This document shows positions 8,858-17,412 of a DNA stretch of 55,304 nt, one piece after another; within the stretch, counting starts at the first letter, position 1; the number at the start of each line of letters is the position of its first letter. The DNA lies in contig CAIVPT010000130.1 of NCBI GenBank assembly GCA_903907855.1, positions 1 to 55,304 on the forward strand. Reading direction: 5' to 3'. The notes beneath the pieces were generated by a model. That model was not told the DNA's origin. It searched no databases and was given only the letters and a program-made list of their open reading frames with translations. The position numbers and the translations under genes are program-made. Source of the DNA: an uncultured Synechococcaceae cyanobacterium. Lineage in GTDB: Bacteria > Cyanobacteriota > Cyanobacteriia > PCC-6307 > Cyanobiaceae.

Positions 8858-9634
8858 ATGCGTCCTCCGCCCCCCCCCTCCTGGCTGCGGGACCTGAGCG
8901 GCGCCTGGATCTTCTATTCCGTGCTGCCCGCCTGGCCGGGCATCGAGCCGCGCTTCACGCGCATCGCCCGCTTCGCCCCCTGGATCGGCGCCGTGCTCGG
9001 CGGCCTGCAGGCCCTGCTCTGGCTGGGGCTGGAGGGCCGGGTGCCGGTCCTGGCCCAGGTGGCGCTCACCCTGGCCCTGGCCCTCTGGCTCACCGGAGGC
9101 CTGCACATGGATGGCGCCATGGACACCGCCGATGGCCTGGCGGCCGGCGAGCGGCTGCTGGAGGCGATGGACGACAGCCGGGTGGGCGCCGCCGGCGCCC
9201 AGACCCTGGCCCTGCTGCTGCTGCTGCGGGCCGCCGCCCTGGCCTGCCTGGGGGCGGCGGCTCCGCTGGCGCTGCTTTGGGCGGCGGTGTGGGGACGGGT
9301 GGCCCCCCTGCTGGCGATGGCCCACTTCCCCTACCTGCGGCCCGGCGGCACGGCCGCCTTCCACCGCCACCACTGGGCCGGCCTGGGCGTGGAGCTGCGC
9401 CCCACCCTGCTGGTACTGGCCGCCCTCGGCCTGCCCACGCTGGCGCTGGCGCCTTCCCCGGCGCTGGCGCTGGCCCTGCTGGCCGGCGCTCTGCCCGCCC
9501 TGCTGGTGCCGCGCCGGCTGGGCCAGCGCCTGGGGGGCCACAGCGGCGACAGCTACGGCGCCTGCGTGGAGTGGAGCGAATGCGGTGCCCTGCTGCTCAG
9601 CGCCCTGGCGGTGACGCTGGTGCCGGCAGGCTGA
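8858..9634 (+). CDS. cobS: Adenosylcobinamide-GDP ribazoletransferase (cobalamin synthase)
   Basis: The product has 258 residues and joins adenosylcobinamide-GDP to alpha-ribazole in the last steps of cobalamin (or pseudocobalamin) synthesis. It is a polytopic inner-membrane protein. Signature segments are the early FYSVLP, the [15 protein letters not shown] motif with its Asp residues, the [14 protein letters not shown] segment (usually MKDSRVGAXG), and a C-terminal [16 protein letters not shown]. The 3' end overlaps the convergent kinase gene by 38 nt. Confidence 0.92.
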   Translation: MRPPPPPSWLRDLSGAWIFYSVLPAWPGIEPRFTRIARFAPWIGAVLGGLQALLWLGLEGRVPVLAQVALTLALALWLTGGLHMDGAMDTADGLAAGERLLEAMDDSRVGAAGAQTLALLLLLRAAALACLGAAAPLALLWAAVWGRVAPLLAMAHFPYLRPGGTAAFHRHHWAGLGVELRPTLLVLAALGLPTLALAPSPALALALLAGALPALLVPRRLGQRLGGHSGDSYGACVEWSECGALLLSALAVTLVPAG

Positions 9635-10724
9635 GCCGGAAGGCATTGCCCGCGCCGGGCAGGGCGGCATTCACGGTGGCGGGGGAGGGCAACAACTCCA
9701 GGGAGCCCCCCAGGGCGACGGCCAGATCGCGGGCCAGCGCCAGCCCCAGCCCCGTGCCGGGCCGCTGGGCGCCGCGTCGCCCCCGCACGCCGCGATCGAA
9801 AATGGTCTGGCGTTCGTCCGCATCGATCGGCGGCCCCCCATCCCACACGGTCAGATCGAGCCGGCCCTCCCCTTGCTGCGCCGCCAGCCCCACTGCCACC
9901 CCCTGGGGGCTGTAGCGGAAAGCGTTCTCCAGCAGATTGGCGAGGATCTCGGCCACCGCGCCGCTGTCGCCGCGCCAGGGGGGCAGGGTGGTGGGTCCCT
10001 GCCAGGGCCGCCCCTGCAGGGCGGCGGTGGCCGCTGCCCGCTGCAGGAGTGGCTCGAGCAGTTCGGCCAGGGGCTGGCCCTCCGGACCACTGAGCAGCGG
10101 GGGCAGCAGTAGGGGCTGGGGGGTGGCCGCGCCGGCGAGCAGGGCATCGGGCCGGGCCAGGGTGCTGAGGGCATCCACATAGCGGTTGAGCTGCCGCTCC
10201 TCCGCCAGCAGACCCTCCACCAGCGAGCGGTTGTCGCTGTCTTGATCGAGGCGGCGCAACAGAAGCTGGCCGAAGGTGCGCAGGGCGGTGAGGGGGTTGC
10301 GCAGTTGGTGCACAAGAACGCGCAGCTGCTCTTCCTGAACGGCCAGCCGCTGCTCCAGGCGCCGCTGCTCCAGATCGAGGGCCACGGCCTCCGTAAGGCA
10401 GAGGGCCAAGGCCTGGAGGCGCTGGGCCAGGGGCTCGGGCCAGACGCTGCCCTCGCTCTCCACCTGCACCGCGCCGAGCAGAACCTGCTGGTGGCGCAGG
10501 GGCAGCCAGCGGCGCTCCTCGGCCGGCAGCCGCAGCCGGCTGGCGCTGTCGACCGCCGGCAGGGCCCGGCCATCGAGGGGCCAATGCCCGACGGGCACGA
10601 GGCTGGGCTGCCCTTCGGGCCCCTGGTGGGCCACGTAGACCACCAGGGAGCGGATGGCGACGCAATCAACGAACTGGGCGAGCTGGTGCTGCAGCAGGCT
10701 CAGAAACCGCTCCGAGACGGGCAT
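9597..10724 (-). CDS. hik2: Soluble sensor histidine kinase, Hik2/CSK-like
   Basis: The product has 375 residues and no membrane segment. Residues 1-130 form a GAF-like sensory region. The phospho-acceptor motif is VHQLRNPLTALRTFGQ, which I recall as characteristic of cyanobacterial Hik2 and chloroplast sensor kinase (known from the family; not checked here). The catalytic part shows an N-box (EILANLLENAF), a G1-type WDGGPPID, and GTGLGLALA. Hik2/CSK kinases respond to plastoquinone redox state or salt in other cyanobacteria. The ATG at 10724 (MPVSERF) was chosen over an upstream in-frame ATG at 10784 because it starts at the conserved region. Its response regulator is not adjacent. Confidence 0.75.
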   Translation of the reverse strand: MPVSERFLSLLQHQLAQFVDCVAIRSLVVYVAHQGPEGQPSLVPVGHWPLDGRALPAVDSASRLRLPAEERRWLPLRHQQVLLGAVQVESEGSVWPEPLAQRLQALALCLTEAVALDLEQRRLEQRLAVQEEQLRVLVHQLRNPLTALRTFGQLLLRRLDQDSDNRSLVEGLLAEERQLNRYVDALSTLARPDALLAGAATPQPLLLPPLLSGPEGQPLAELLEPLLQRAAATAALQGRPWQGPTTLPPWRGDSGAVAEILANLLENAFRYSPQGVAVGLAAQQGEGRLDLTVWDGGPPIDADERQTIFDRGVRGRRGAQRPGTGLGLALARDLAVALGGSLELLPSPATVNAALPGAGNAFRLSLPAPASPPGR

Positions 10725-11126
10725 CACCGGTGACGGAGCAGGCGCGGGGCGAATGGCCAAAAACCGTCCGCCGGGTGTTCGCAAAACTTTTTGGTCGCCC
10801 GCGGGGGGAATCCGAAAAAAAGCTTTAGGGTGGCTGTATCGATCACTACCTTGCGGCCCAATCGAGGGCGGCAGGTCTGGGTTGCGACAGCTGGGGTTGC
10901 ACTAACCACGCAACCAAGGCTACAGCAGGGTGAGCAGCGTCCCTGCTGCCGTAGCGCTCCCTCGGGAGCTGCCCCGCCCCCTGATCTGTCCCCGATCTCT
11001 TGCTGGGCCTCTGAAGTAGGGACGATGGCTCCGCGTCCGGGCGGAGCCACACCGGGCTGCCTTGGCAGCCCGTCTTCTCCCGCCACCCCCCAGTCCCTCC
11101 AGCCTCCCGTCCGGGAGCAGCCCACC
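10725..11126. other. Divergent intergenic region between the Hik2-like gene and the DUF3155 gene
   Basis: These 402 nt hold no convincing protein gene. They contain A/T-rich patches at about 10780-10835 that may include the divergent promoters, and two tightly spaced strong hairpins at 11026-11072 in the leader of the DUF3155 gene (listed separately). Confidence 0.5.
11026..11072 (+). promoter_or_regulatory. Tandem hairpins in the 5' leader of the DUF3155 gene
   Basis: A 9-bp perfect stem (11026-11034 with 11041-11049, six-nucleotide loop) is followed three nucleotides later by a second 9-bp perfect stem (CGGGCTGCC at 11053-11061 with GGCAGCCCG at 11064-11072, two-nucleotide TT loop). A pyrimidine run follows, but no clean T-tract. 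It could be a structured leader, an attenuator-like terminator or part of a small RNA. Confidence 0.4.
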
Positions 11127-11498
11127 ATGTCCAAGAAGCGCAAGCGGATCAGCCGCCGCCGTCTCGCCGGTCAGCGTGTTCTCGCCCACGTCCCCACGTT
11201 CAACCTCGAAACCGGCTCCCACAAGCCGGTCACCGCAGCCCGTCGCTACATAGCCGAGGCCGAACTGGTGCCTCCGGCCATCCTCAATGTGCGCCGCAAC
11301 GAGCACACCACCGACCGCTTCTTCTGGGGGGAGAAGGGCCTGTTCAGCGCCCAGTACGCCGAAGAGAACCACTTCCTCTTCCCCTCCCTGCGCCTGATCG
11401 TCGATCGCATCGGTGAAGAGGTGCTCTTCGAGGGCCTCGAAGCGCTCGCCGCCGACGACTGGGAGGAAATGGAGGAGTACGAGTACGCGTTCGTCTGA
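11127..11498 (+). CDS. DUF3155 family protein, cyanobacterial
   Basis: The product has 123 residues. It opens with a strongly basic MSKKRKRISRRRLAGQRVL, has a conserved core around ETGSHKPVTAARRYI and FFWGEKGLFSAQYAEE, and ends with an acidic tail rich in Glu and Tyr. I recognise it as the cyanobacteria/plastid-lineage DUF3155 family, of unknown function. The basic head and acidic tail suggest nucleic-acid or ribosome contact, but that is inference. The ATG was chosen because family members start at MSKKRKR. It has a long leader with hairpins. Confidence 0.85.
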   Translation: MSKKRKRISRRRLAGQRVLAHVPTFNLETGSHKPVTAARRYIAEAELVPPAILNVRRNEHTTDRFFWGEKGLFSAQYAEENHFLFPSLRLIVDRIGEEVLFEGLEALAADDWEEMEEYEYAFV

Positions 11499-11519
11499 GT
11501 GCGTCAGAGCGGATCCCCA

Positions 11520-11541
11520 GGGGCGCCCGTCGCAGCGCCCC
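11520..11541 (+). terminator. Possible terminator hairpin after the DUF3155 gene
   Basis: A 7-bp GC stem (GGGGCGC with GCGCCCC, eight-nucleotide loop) lies 22 nt past the stop. No T-tract follows, so it is only a weak candidate. Confidence 0.25.
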
Positions 11542-11576
11542 CGGCCCCGTTCGTTCCTCCGGTTCCTCCCCGTTCC

Positions 11577-12227
11577 TCAGCCCGCCTCGGCGCTGCCGCC
11601 CCAGCCGACCTGAAGGAACTCCCGCATCACCGGAAAGAGTTCCGGAGCGATGCCATGACCCCCCGGGAACTCCACCCGGCGCACGGCTCCCCCCGCCGCC
11701 CGAAGCTTGCGCTCGAGCTCCTCACTGGCGGCCGGCAGCACCACCCCGTCCTCCCGACCATGGGTGAGCAGCACCGGGGTGCGCGGCTGGGGCTGCCAGG
11801 CGGGATGGGGGTAGCCGCTGCAGGCGATCAGAGCCGCCAAGGGCAGGTCGGCGGCCGCATCCACGGCCATCGCCGCCCCCTGGGAGAAGCCCAGCAGGGC
11901 GGTTCTCTCCAGGGGCACGGTGGCCGCCAGCCGCTCCAGACGCTGGCGCAGGGCCTGACGGGCCTGGGGCAGCTGCACCCATTCCGGCGCCGGGCTCAGC
12001 GGGTACCACTGCCGGCCGAAGCCACCGGGGTGGGCCTGGGGCGCCCGCAGAGCCACCACGCTCACCGTGGCATCCACCAGCTCCTGACCCAGATCCAGCA
12101 GGTCATCGGCATCCGCCCCCCAGCCGTGCAGCAGCACCAGGCGCCGGGCGGCGCGCTCGGGGCCGGCCACCAGGGCTTCGGGATCGGCCGGGGCCCCCGG
12201 GGTGGGGAGGGTTGCGTCAGGGTCCAT
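11577..12227 (-). CDS. Alpha/beta-hydrolase, phospholipase/carboxylesterase family
   Basis: The product has 216 residues. It shows an oxyanion-region LVLLHGWGADADDLLDLG, a nucleophile elbow GFSQGAAMA with the catalytic Ser, an Asp in LTHGREDGVVLP and a His in FPGGHGIAPE. This is the triad arrangement of the acyl-protein thioesterase/carboxylesterase family. It is predicted to be cytoplasmic, with no signal peptide; the substrate is unknown. It is convergent with the DUF3155 gene and divergent from purH, with 71 nt between the starts. Confidence 0.85.
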   Translation of the reverse strand: MDPDATLPTPGAPADPEALVAGPERAARRLVLLHGWGADADDLLDLGQELVDATVSVVALRAPQAHPGGFGRQWYPLSPAPEWVQLPQARQALRQRLERLAATVPLERTALLGFSQGAAMAVDAAADLPLAALIACSGYPHPAWQPQPRTPVLLTHGREDGVVLPAASEELERKLRAAGGAVRRVEFPGGHGIAPELFPVMREFLQVGWGGSAEAG

Positions 12228-12298
12228 GGCGGAGTGGGTGGGGGGAAGGGGTGGCGGTTGCTGCGTAGGTTGGCCCCTGCGTCATCCTCCTTGCCGCC

Positions 12299-13888
12299 AT
12301 GGCTCCGACGGCCCTCTTGAGCGTGTCCGACAAGCAGGGACTGGTGCCCCTGGCCGAAGGACTCCTGCGGCATGGCTACCGGCTTCTCTCCAGCGGCGGT
12401 ACCGCAACCAGCCTGGCGCAGGCCGGCCTGAGCGTCACCCGCGTGGCCGACCACACCGGGGCGCCCGAGATCCTGGGCGGCCGCGTCAAGACCCTGCACC
12501 CGCGCATCCATGGCGGCATCCTGGCCCGGCGCGAGGATCCGGCCCACCGCGCTGACCTGGAGGCCCAGGGGATCGATCCCATCGACGTGGTCGTGGTGAA
12601 CCTGTACCCCTTCGTACGCACGGTCGCCGATCCGAGCGTCTCCTGGGAGACCGCGATCGAAACCATCGACATCGGCGGGCCGGCCATGGTGCGCGCCGCC
12701 GCCAAGAACCACAGCGACGTGGCGGTGCTCACCGATCCGGCCCAGTACGGCCCCTTCCTCGAGGCCCTGGCCCGCGGCAATCTCGACCTCGACCTGCGGC
12801 GCCGCCTGGCCCTGGCGGCCTTTCAGCACACAGCGGCCTACGACGCAGCGATCGCTGGCTGGCTGGGCGAGCGGCTGGGCGGCGCGGATGAAGCCGAGGG
12901 AGGGGACGGTGCGGCTGAAGCCGAAGGAACGGGCCGAGTGGCCCCGTTGCAGTTGACCCTGCCGGCGCGCCAGAGCCTGCGCTACGGCGAAAATCCCCAC
13001 CAGAGCGCCACCTGGTTCGCCGGCGAGGGCGCCGGCTGGGGGGCCGCCGTGCAACGGCAGGGCAAGGAGCTCAGCTACAACAACCTTCTCGACCTGGAAG
13101 CCGCCCTCGCCACGGTGCGCGAGTTCGGCTACGGAGACGGCGCCGAACCCGCCGCGGTGGTGATCAAGCACACCAACCCTTGCGGCGTGGCCATCGGCGG
13201 CTCCGTGGCCGACGCCCTCGGCCGTGCGCTCGACGCCGACCGGGTTTCGGCCTTCGGCGGCATCATCGCCCTCAACGGACCGCTGCTGCCGGCCGCCGCC
13301 GAACAGCTCACCAGCCTGTTCCTCGAGTGCGTGATGGCCCCTGCGGTGGATCCGGAGGCCCTCGCCCTGCTGGCCGCCAAACCCAACCTGCGGGTGCTGG
13401 AGCTTGCCCCCGAGGCGATCGGGCGGGCGGAACGGCGCCAGCTGCGCAGCATCCTCGGCGGCGTGCTGGCCCAGGACCTGGACGACCAGCCCACGGAGCC
13501 CGCCGCCTGGACGGTGGCCAGTCAGCGGCAGCCCGATGGGCGAGAGGCGCGCGACCTGCTCTTTGCCTGGAAGCTGGTGCGCCATGTGCGCTCCAACGCG
13601 ATCGTGGTGGCCAGCGATGGCCGCAGCCTCGGCATCGGCGCCGGCCAGACCAATCGGGTGGGCTCCGCCCAGCTGGCCCTCGCCGCGGCCGGTGAGGGGG
13701 CGCAGGGAGCGGTGCTGGCCAGCGATGGCTTCTTCCCCTTCGACGACACCGTGCGCCTGGCCGCCTCCCACGGCATCACCGCCGTGATCCACCCCGGCGG
13801 CAGCCTGCGCGACGGCGATTCGATCCGCGCCTGCGACGAGCTGGGCCTGGCGATGGTGATCACCGGTCGCCGCCACTTCCTCCACTGA
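12299..13888 (+). CDS. purH: Bifunctional AICAR formyltransferase / IMP cyclohydrolase
   Basis: The product has 529 residues, close to the usual length. It performs the last two steps of IMP synthesis. The N-terminal MGS-like cyclohydrolase domain opens with LLSVSDKQGLVPLA and has SGGTATSLAQAG and GGRVKTLHPRIHGG. The formyltransferase part shows LRYGENPHQSATW, VVIKHTNPCGVAIG, AFGGIIALN and a C-terminal FPFDDTVRLAASHGITAVI. The ATG at 12299 begins the conserved region. A -10-like TAGGTT lies 28 nt upstream. A 24-bp tandem repeat starts across its stop codon. Confidence 0.97.
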   Translation: MAPTALLSVSDKQGLVPLAEGLLRHGYRLLSSGGTATSLAQAGLSVTRVADHTGAPEILGGRVKTLHPRIHGGILARREDPAHRADLEAQGIDPIDVVVVNLYPFVRTVADPSVSWETAIETIDIGGPAMVRAAAKNHSDVAVLTDPAQYGPFLEALARGNLDLDLRRRLALAAFQHTAAYDAAIAGWLGERLGGADEAEGGDGAAEAEGTGRVAPLQLTLPARQSLRYGENPHQSATWFAGEGAGWGAAVQRQGKELSYNNLLDLEAALATVREFGYGDGAEPAAVVIKHTNPCGVAIGGSVADALGRALDADRVSAFGGIIALNGPLLPAAAEQLTSLFLECVMAPAVDPEALALLAAKPNLRVLELAPEAIGRAERRQLRSILGGVLAQDLDDQPTEPAAWTVASQRQPDGREARDLLFAWKLVRHVRSNAIVVASDGRSLGIGAGQTNRVGSAQLALAAAGEGAQGAVLASDGFFPFDDTVRLAASHGITAVIHPGGSLRDGDSIRACDELGLAMVITGRRHFLH

Positions 13889-13954
13889 GCGCAGCGGCCC
13901 GCTGCCCACTGAGCGCAGCGTCCAGCTGCCCAGGGAGCGCAGCGGCCCGCTGAG
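13883..13954. repeat. Three tandem imperfect 24-bp repeats overlapping the purH stop
   Basis: Units at 13883-13906, 13907-13930 and 13931-13954 share the core GAGCGCAGCG followed by a CCNGCTG block. Unit 2 differs from unit 1 at two positions and unit 3 at four. The first unit contains the purH TGA. A further partial core (GAGCGCGTAGC) follows at about 13965. Confidence 0.85.
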
Positions 13955-14032
13955 CGAGAACTCAGAGCGCGTAGCCGGAGACCGCCGCGGTCCCCTGGGG
14001 CGTCCTACCTTCGCCTGGCACCACTGAGCGCC

Positions 14033-14506
14033 ATGGCCCTCCCGATCCCCTCCCCGCTCCCCCTGCCCATCAGCTTTCTGCATCCGCTGCTGATGTGGGT
14101 GCTGCTGGGGCTGTCGATCCAGGCGATGGTGCTCGGCATCAAGGCCAAGAAAACCCGCACCGCTCCGGCCGAGGAGCGCAAGACCCTGGTGAAGGGCCAG
14201 TTCGCCCGCCGCCATTTCCGCTCCGGCAGCCTGGTGCTCGCCCTGATGACCCTGGGCACCGTGGGCGGCCTGGCGGTCACCTACGTGAACAACGGCAAAC
14301 TCTTCGTGGGCCCCCACCTGCTGGTGGCGCTCGCCATGCTCAGCATGATCGCCATCGCCGCCTCCCTGGCGCCGCTGATGCAGGCCGGCAACGAATGGGC
14401 CCGCAAGATTCATGTGGGCATGAACATGCTGCTGATGACCCTGTTCCTCTGGCAGGCCGTCACCGGCATGCAGATCGTCAACAAGCTGCTGCAGCCGCAG
14501 GCCTGA
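14033..14506 (+). CDS. DUF4079 family membrane protein
   Basis: The product has 157 residues with about four hydrophobic segments: FLHPLLMWVLLGLSIQAMVLG near residue 15, VLALMTLGTVGGLAVTYV near 65, the LLVALAMLSMIAIAASLAP region, and a last one before the end. His residues in the first and last helices (FLHPLLMW, RKIHVGMN) are positioned like haem or chlorophyll ligands of DUF4079/cytochrome b561-like proteins, but this is inference. The family is common in cyanobacteria and functionally uncharacterised. It lies 144 nt after purH on the same strand. Confidence 0.8.
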   Translation: MALPIPSPLPLPISFLHPLLMWVLLGLSIQAMVLGIKAKKTRTAPAEERKTLVKGQFARRHFRSGSLVLALMTLGTVGGLAVTYVNNGKLFVGPHLLVALAMLSMIAIAASLAPLMQAGNEWARKIHVGMNMLLMTLFLWQAVTGMQIVNKLLQPQA

Positions 14507-14522
14507 AGCCTGACGAACCGCC

Positions 14523-15173
14523 TCAGAACCTTGCCCGCCGGCGCGGCGGGCAAGGGACTCCATGGCTGGCGTGGAAATCCTCCTGCACCTTCCAGGTGAG
14601 GCGACGCGAGATCTGGCGCACGATCTGCCGCAGCAGCCGATCGCCGCTGGACTGCACCAGCGCCTCGGGCAGGATCGTGATCATGCCGGGCAACCGGATC
14701 CACACCTGCAGATCGAGCGACCAACGCACGAGGGTGTGGGCCATCAGGCCGTCCACCTCCTCACGGGAGAGATCCGGCTCCTCGGGGCCAGGTTCGTCCA
14801 GGCGCAGGCTGGCGTTGAATTCCACGTCGTACAGCCCGGCAAGCACCGCATCCGCCTCGGGCGACGGCACGGTGAGGATGCGGTACACGCCGGCATCCTG
14901 GGGGAGCAGCTCCAAGCCGATGGTGGGCTCCACCTCAAAGCCGAAGTTACCGAAACGCCCGAGCGTGAGCACGTAGCCATCGCGCCCCAGAGGGGTCACC
15001 GTCATCGGCGCGGCGCAGCGCTGGAACCAGCCCTCGTGGCGATCGAGGTAGGCCGCCACCACCGGAGCCGGTGCCCGCATCTCCATCAGATCGGCGAACT
15101 GGCTGGCGTAACGGCGCACACGGGGATCGTCGACACCGCGCAGGGGCCCGGCGGTAGCGACGGAATCCGGCAT
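14523..15173 (-). CDS. DUF1997 family protein
   Basis: The product has 216 residues. It contains the conserved opening DPRVRRYASQFADLMEM, then VAAYLDRHEGWFQRCAAPM, and a C-terminal RRLTWKVQEDFHASHG. These are the blocks of the cyanobacterial/plant DUF1997 family, whose fold resembles lipid-binding START/SRPBCC proteins; the role is unknown. I chose the ATG at 15173 because GGGAG sits about six nucleotides ahead of it; longer in-frame starts at 15197 (ATG) and 15233 (TTG) lack this. It is convergent with the DUF4079 gene. Confidence 0.82.
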   Translation of the reverse strand: MPDSVATAGPLRGVDDPRVRRYASQFADLMEMRAPAPVVAAYLDRHEGWFQRCAAPMTVTPLGRDGYVLTLGRFGNFGFEVEPTIGLELLPQDAGVYRILTVPSPEADAVLAGLYDVEFNASLRLDEPGPEEPDLSREEVDGLMAHTLVRWSLDLQVWIRLPGMITILPEALVQSSGDRLLRQIVRQISRRLTWKVQEDFHASHGVPCPPRRRARF

Positions 15174-15309
15174 GGAGCTCCCGGGTAACGGTGGCATGCT
15201 CTCGGTCAGAACGGACGAAAGCGGAAGGGACAAGGGATCGGGGGGAGCGGAACAGCGGCGGGGACCCGGCCGGGTCTTACGAGAATGTAAAGCCAGCCGC
15301 TACGGCGGC

Positions 15310-16506
15310 TCAATCGCCGCAGAGGGCGATCAGGCGGCGGATCACGTCCTCCACCACCCGGTCGGGGGTGGAGGCGCCGGAGGTGATTCCCACACGGATC
15401 GGCCCCTCGGGCAGGAACGGTTCGAGGGTCTCGAGCTCACCACCCAGGGGCTTGTGCTCGATGCGGTTACCGGGCCCGATCCGCTCCGGTGTGTCGATGT
15501 GGAAGGAGGGGATGCCGCGGCTGACGGCAATCTCCTGCAGATGGGTGGTGTTGGAGGAGTTGAAGCCCCCGATCACCACCATCCGGTCGAGCGGTTCATC
15601 CACCAGGGCGAACATGGCGTCCTGACGCTCCTGGGTGGCATCGCAGATCGTGTTGAAGGCCAGGAAGTGCTGATCGAGCTCCACGGGGCCGTAACGGGCC
15701 AGCATGGTGCGCTCGAACAGGCGGCCGATCTCCTCGGTTTCGTTCTTGAGCATGGTGGTCTGGTTGGCGACCCCCACCCGCACCAGATCGCGGTCGGGAT
15801 CGAAGCCCGGGGAGCAGGCCTTTGCGAAGCGCGCCATGAAACCCTCCCGGTCGCCGCGGCCGAGGATGTAATCGCAGACCATCTGCGCCTCGGGCAGATC
15901 GAGAACCACCAGATAGGTGCCGGCAAAGGAGCTGGTGGCCAGCGTTTCCTCGTGCTTCACCTTGCCGTGGATGATCGAGGTGAAGGCATGCTTCTTGTGC
16001 TTCTCCACGGTGTTCCACACCTTCGAGACCCACGGGCAGGTGGTGTCGACGATGTGGCAGCCGCGCTCGCTCAGCAGCTGCATCTCCTGCACGGTGGCCC
16101 CGAAGGCCGGCAGGATCACCACATCGCCGCCTGCCACCTCCGAAAAATCCTTCACGCCTGCCTCCACCGGGATGAAGTGCACGTCCATCTCCCGAAGATG
16201 GGCGTTCACCGAGGGGTTGTGGATGATCTCGTTGGTGATCCAGAGGCGCTCGCTCGGGTAGTGGCGGCGGGTTTCATACGCCATCGCCACCGCCCTCTCC
16301 ACCCCCCAGCAGAAGCCAAAGGCCTCGGCCAGCCGCACGGTGAGGCGCCCCTCCCGCAGCTCGTGGCCGTCGGTGCGCAGGCGGGCGATCAGGTCGCTCT
16401 GGTAGGCCGTCTGCAGGCTGCCGGAGACCTCCTCGCCCAGGCCGAAACCACGGCGGTTGTAGCGCTCGGAATGGTGCAGGCTGCGCTTGAAGGCTCGGGT
16501 ATCCAC
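15310..16506 (-). CDS. ispH: 4-hydroxy-3-methylbut-2-enyl diphosphate reductase
   Basis: The product has 398 residues, the long cyanobacterial/plant type. It makes IPP and DMAPP in the last step of the MEP isoprenoid pathway. The three cysteines that bind the [4Fe-4S] cluster are visible in [25 protein letters not shown] and [12 protein letters not shown], with the catalytic Glu region in [13 protein letters not shown]. The start is GTG, giving [17 protein letters not shown]. It supplies chlorophyll, carotenoid and quinone precursors. It is upstream of the DUF1997 gene on the same strand, with 136 nt between. Confidence 0.97.
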   Translation of the reverse strand: MDTRAFKRSLHHSERYNRRGFGLGEEVSGSLQTAYQSDLIARLRTDGHELREGRLTVRLAEAFGFCWGVERAVAMAYETRRHYPSERLWITNEIIHNPSVNAHLREMDVHFIPVEAGVKDFSEVAGGDVVILPAFGATVQEMQLLSERGCHIVDTTCPWVSKVWNTVEKHKKHAFTSIIHGKVKHEETLATSSFAGTYLVVLDLPEAQMVCDYILGRGDREGFMARFAKACSPGFDPDRDLVRVGVANQTTMLKNETEEIGRLFERTMLARYGPVELDQHFLAFNTICDATQERQDAMFALVDEPLDRMVVIGGFNSSNTTHLQEIAVSRGIPSFHIDTPERIGPGNRIEHKPLGGELETLEPFLPEGPIRVGITSGASTPDRVVEDVIRRLIALCGD

Positions 16507-16569
16507 TGCGGCACGGGCTGACCAGCCCGACTCTATGGGGGGCGGCCCCGCGGGCGGCGACCGCAGGCC

Positions 16570-17346
16570 TCAAGGCTGGCGATCGAGCACTTCCGCCAGC
16601 CCCAGCCAGCACACGGCCTCGGAGCTGAAGGCATAGCGGCAGGGCAGCACCTCCACCCCGGCGGCCCGCGCCCGCCGGAACAGCTCGCCGTAGCGGGGAT
16701 CAGCCCGATCCCCTGGCGCAAAGCGGGTGACATCGGCGCGGCTGAGGCAGGGCAGCAGCACCGGCCGGGCCTGGGGCAGCAGCGCCTCCAGCTCCACGAG
16801 ATGCTTCTGGCCCCGCTCGGTGACGGTGTCTGGGAAGAGGGCCAGATCCCCCTCGCTCCAGGTGGTGTTCTTCACCTCCACGTAGATCGGCCGGGGATCG
16901 GCGGCCCCCTCGGACGGCGTGAGCAGCAGGTCGATGCGGCTGCGGCGGTCCTTGCCGTAGGGCACCTCCGCCCGGATCGCCGCCACCGGCCCCAGCCAGG
17001 GCTCCAGGCAGCCGGCCTCGATCGTGGCCCGCACCAGCCGATTGGGTAGAGCGGTGTTGACCCCCACCCACACGGGCTCGCCGTCGGCGCCCCCCACCTC
17101 CGCCTGCTCCCAGGTCCAGGCCAGCTTGCGGGTGGGGGAGGGGTCGTGGCGGAGCCGCACCCGGCCGCCCGGATGGAGCAGCCCGGTCATCGGACCGGTG
17201 TTGGGGCAGTGGGCGGTCACCTCAGTGCCGTCGCCGAGGGCCACATCCGCCAGAAACCGCTTGTAGCGCCGCAGCAGCACCCCCTCCACCAGCGTTCCGG
17301 TCTCGAGCACGGGCAGGCCGAGGGGCACAGGGCTGGAGGTCGGCAT
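16570..17346 (-). CDS. sfsA: SfsA family DNA/RNA-binding nuclease-like protein
   Basis: The product has 258 residues, a little longer than the usual 230-240. Conserved blocks are LLRRYKRFLADV, HCPNTGPMTGL, GVNTALPNRLV, the nuclease-fold segment RIDLLLTP, and YVEVKNTTW (Glu and Lys of a PD-(D/E)XK-like core), followed by FPDTVTERGQKHL. SfsA ('sugar fermentation stimulation') binds DNA in E. coli; its cellular role in cyanobacteria is unknown. The start at 17346 is the second of two adjacent Met codons. It is divergent from murJ with 66 nt between. Confidence 0.93.
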   Translation of the reverse strand: MPTSSPVPLGLPVLETGTLVEGVLLRRYKRFLADVALGDGTEVTAHCPNTGPMTGLLHPGGRVRLRHDPSPTRKLAWTWEQAEVGGADGEPVWVGVNTALPNRLVRATIEAGCLEPWLGPVAAIRAEVPYGKDRRSRIDLLLTPSEGAADPRPIYVEVKNTTWSEGDLALFPDTVTERGQKHLVELEALLPQARPVLLPCLSRADVTRFAPGDRADPRYGELFRRARAAGVEVLPCRYAFSSEAVCWLGLAEVLDRQP

Positions 17347-17412
17347 CACTGGCGCCCGGGATCACGGCGGCCATACTGCCCTGCGTTCCGTCGGGGCCTG
17401 GCCCCGGACCGC

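Noticed and set aside
13883-13954. The 24-bp repeats as a CRISPR array
   Set aside because: The copies are directly adjacent with no spacers and are imperfect.
12062-14563. An 833-codon open frame on the minus strand across purH and the DUF4079 gene
   Set aside because: It has low-complexity His/Gln/Gly-rich content, while the opposite strand encodes clear PurH and DUF4079 proteins.
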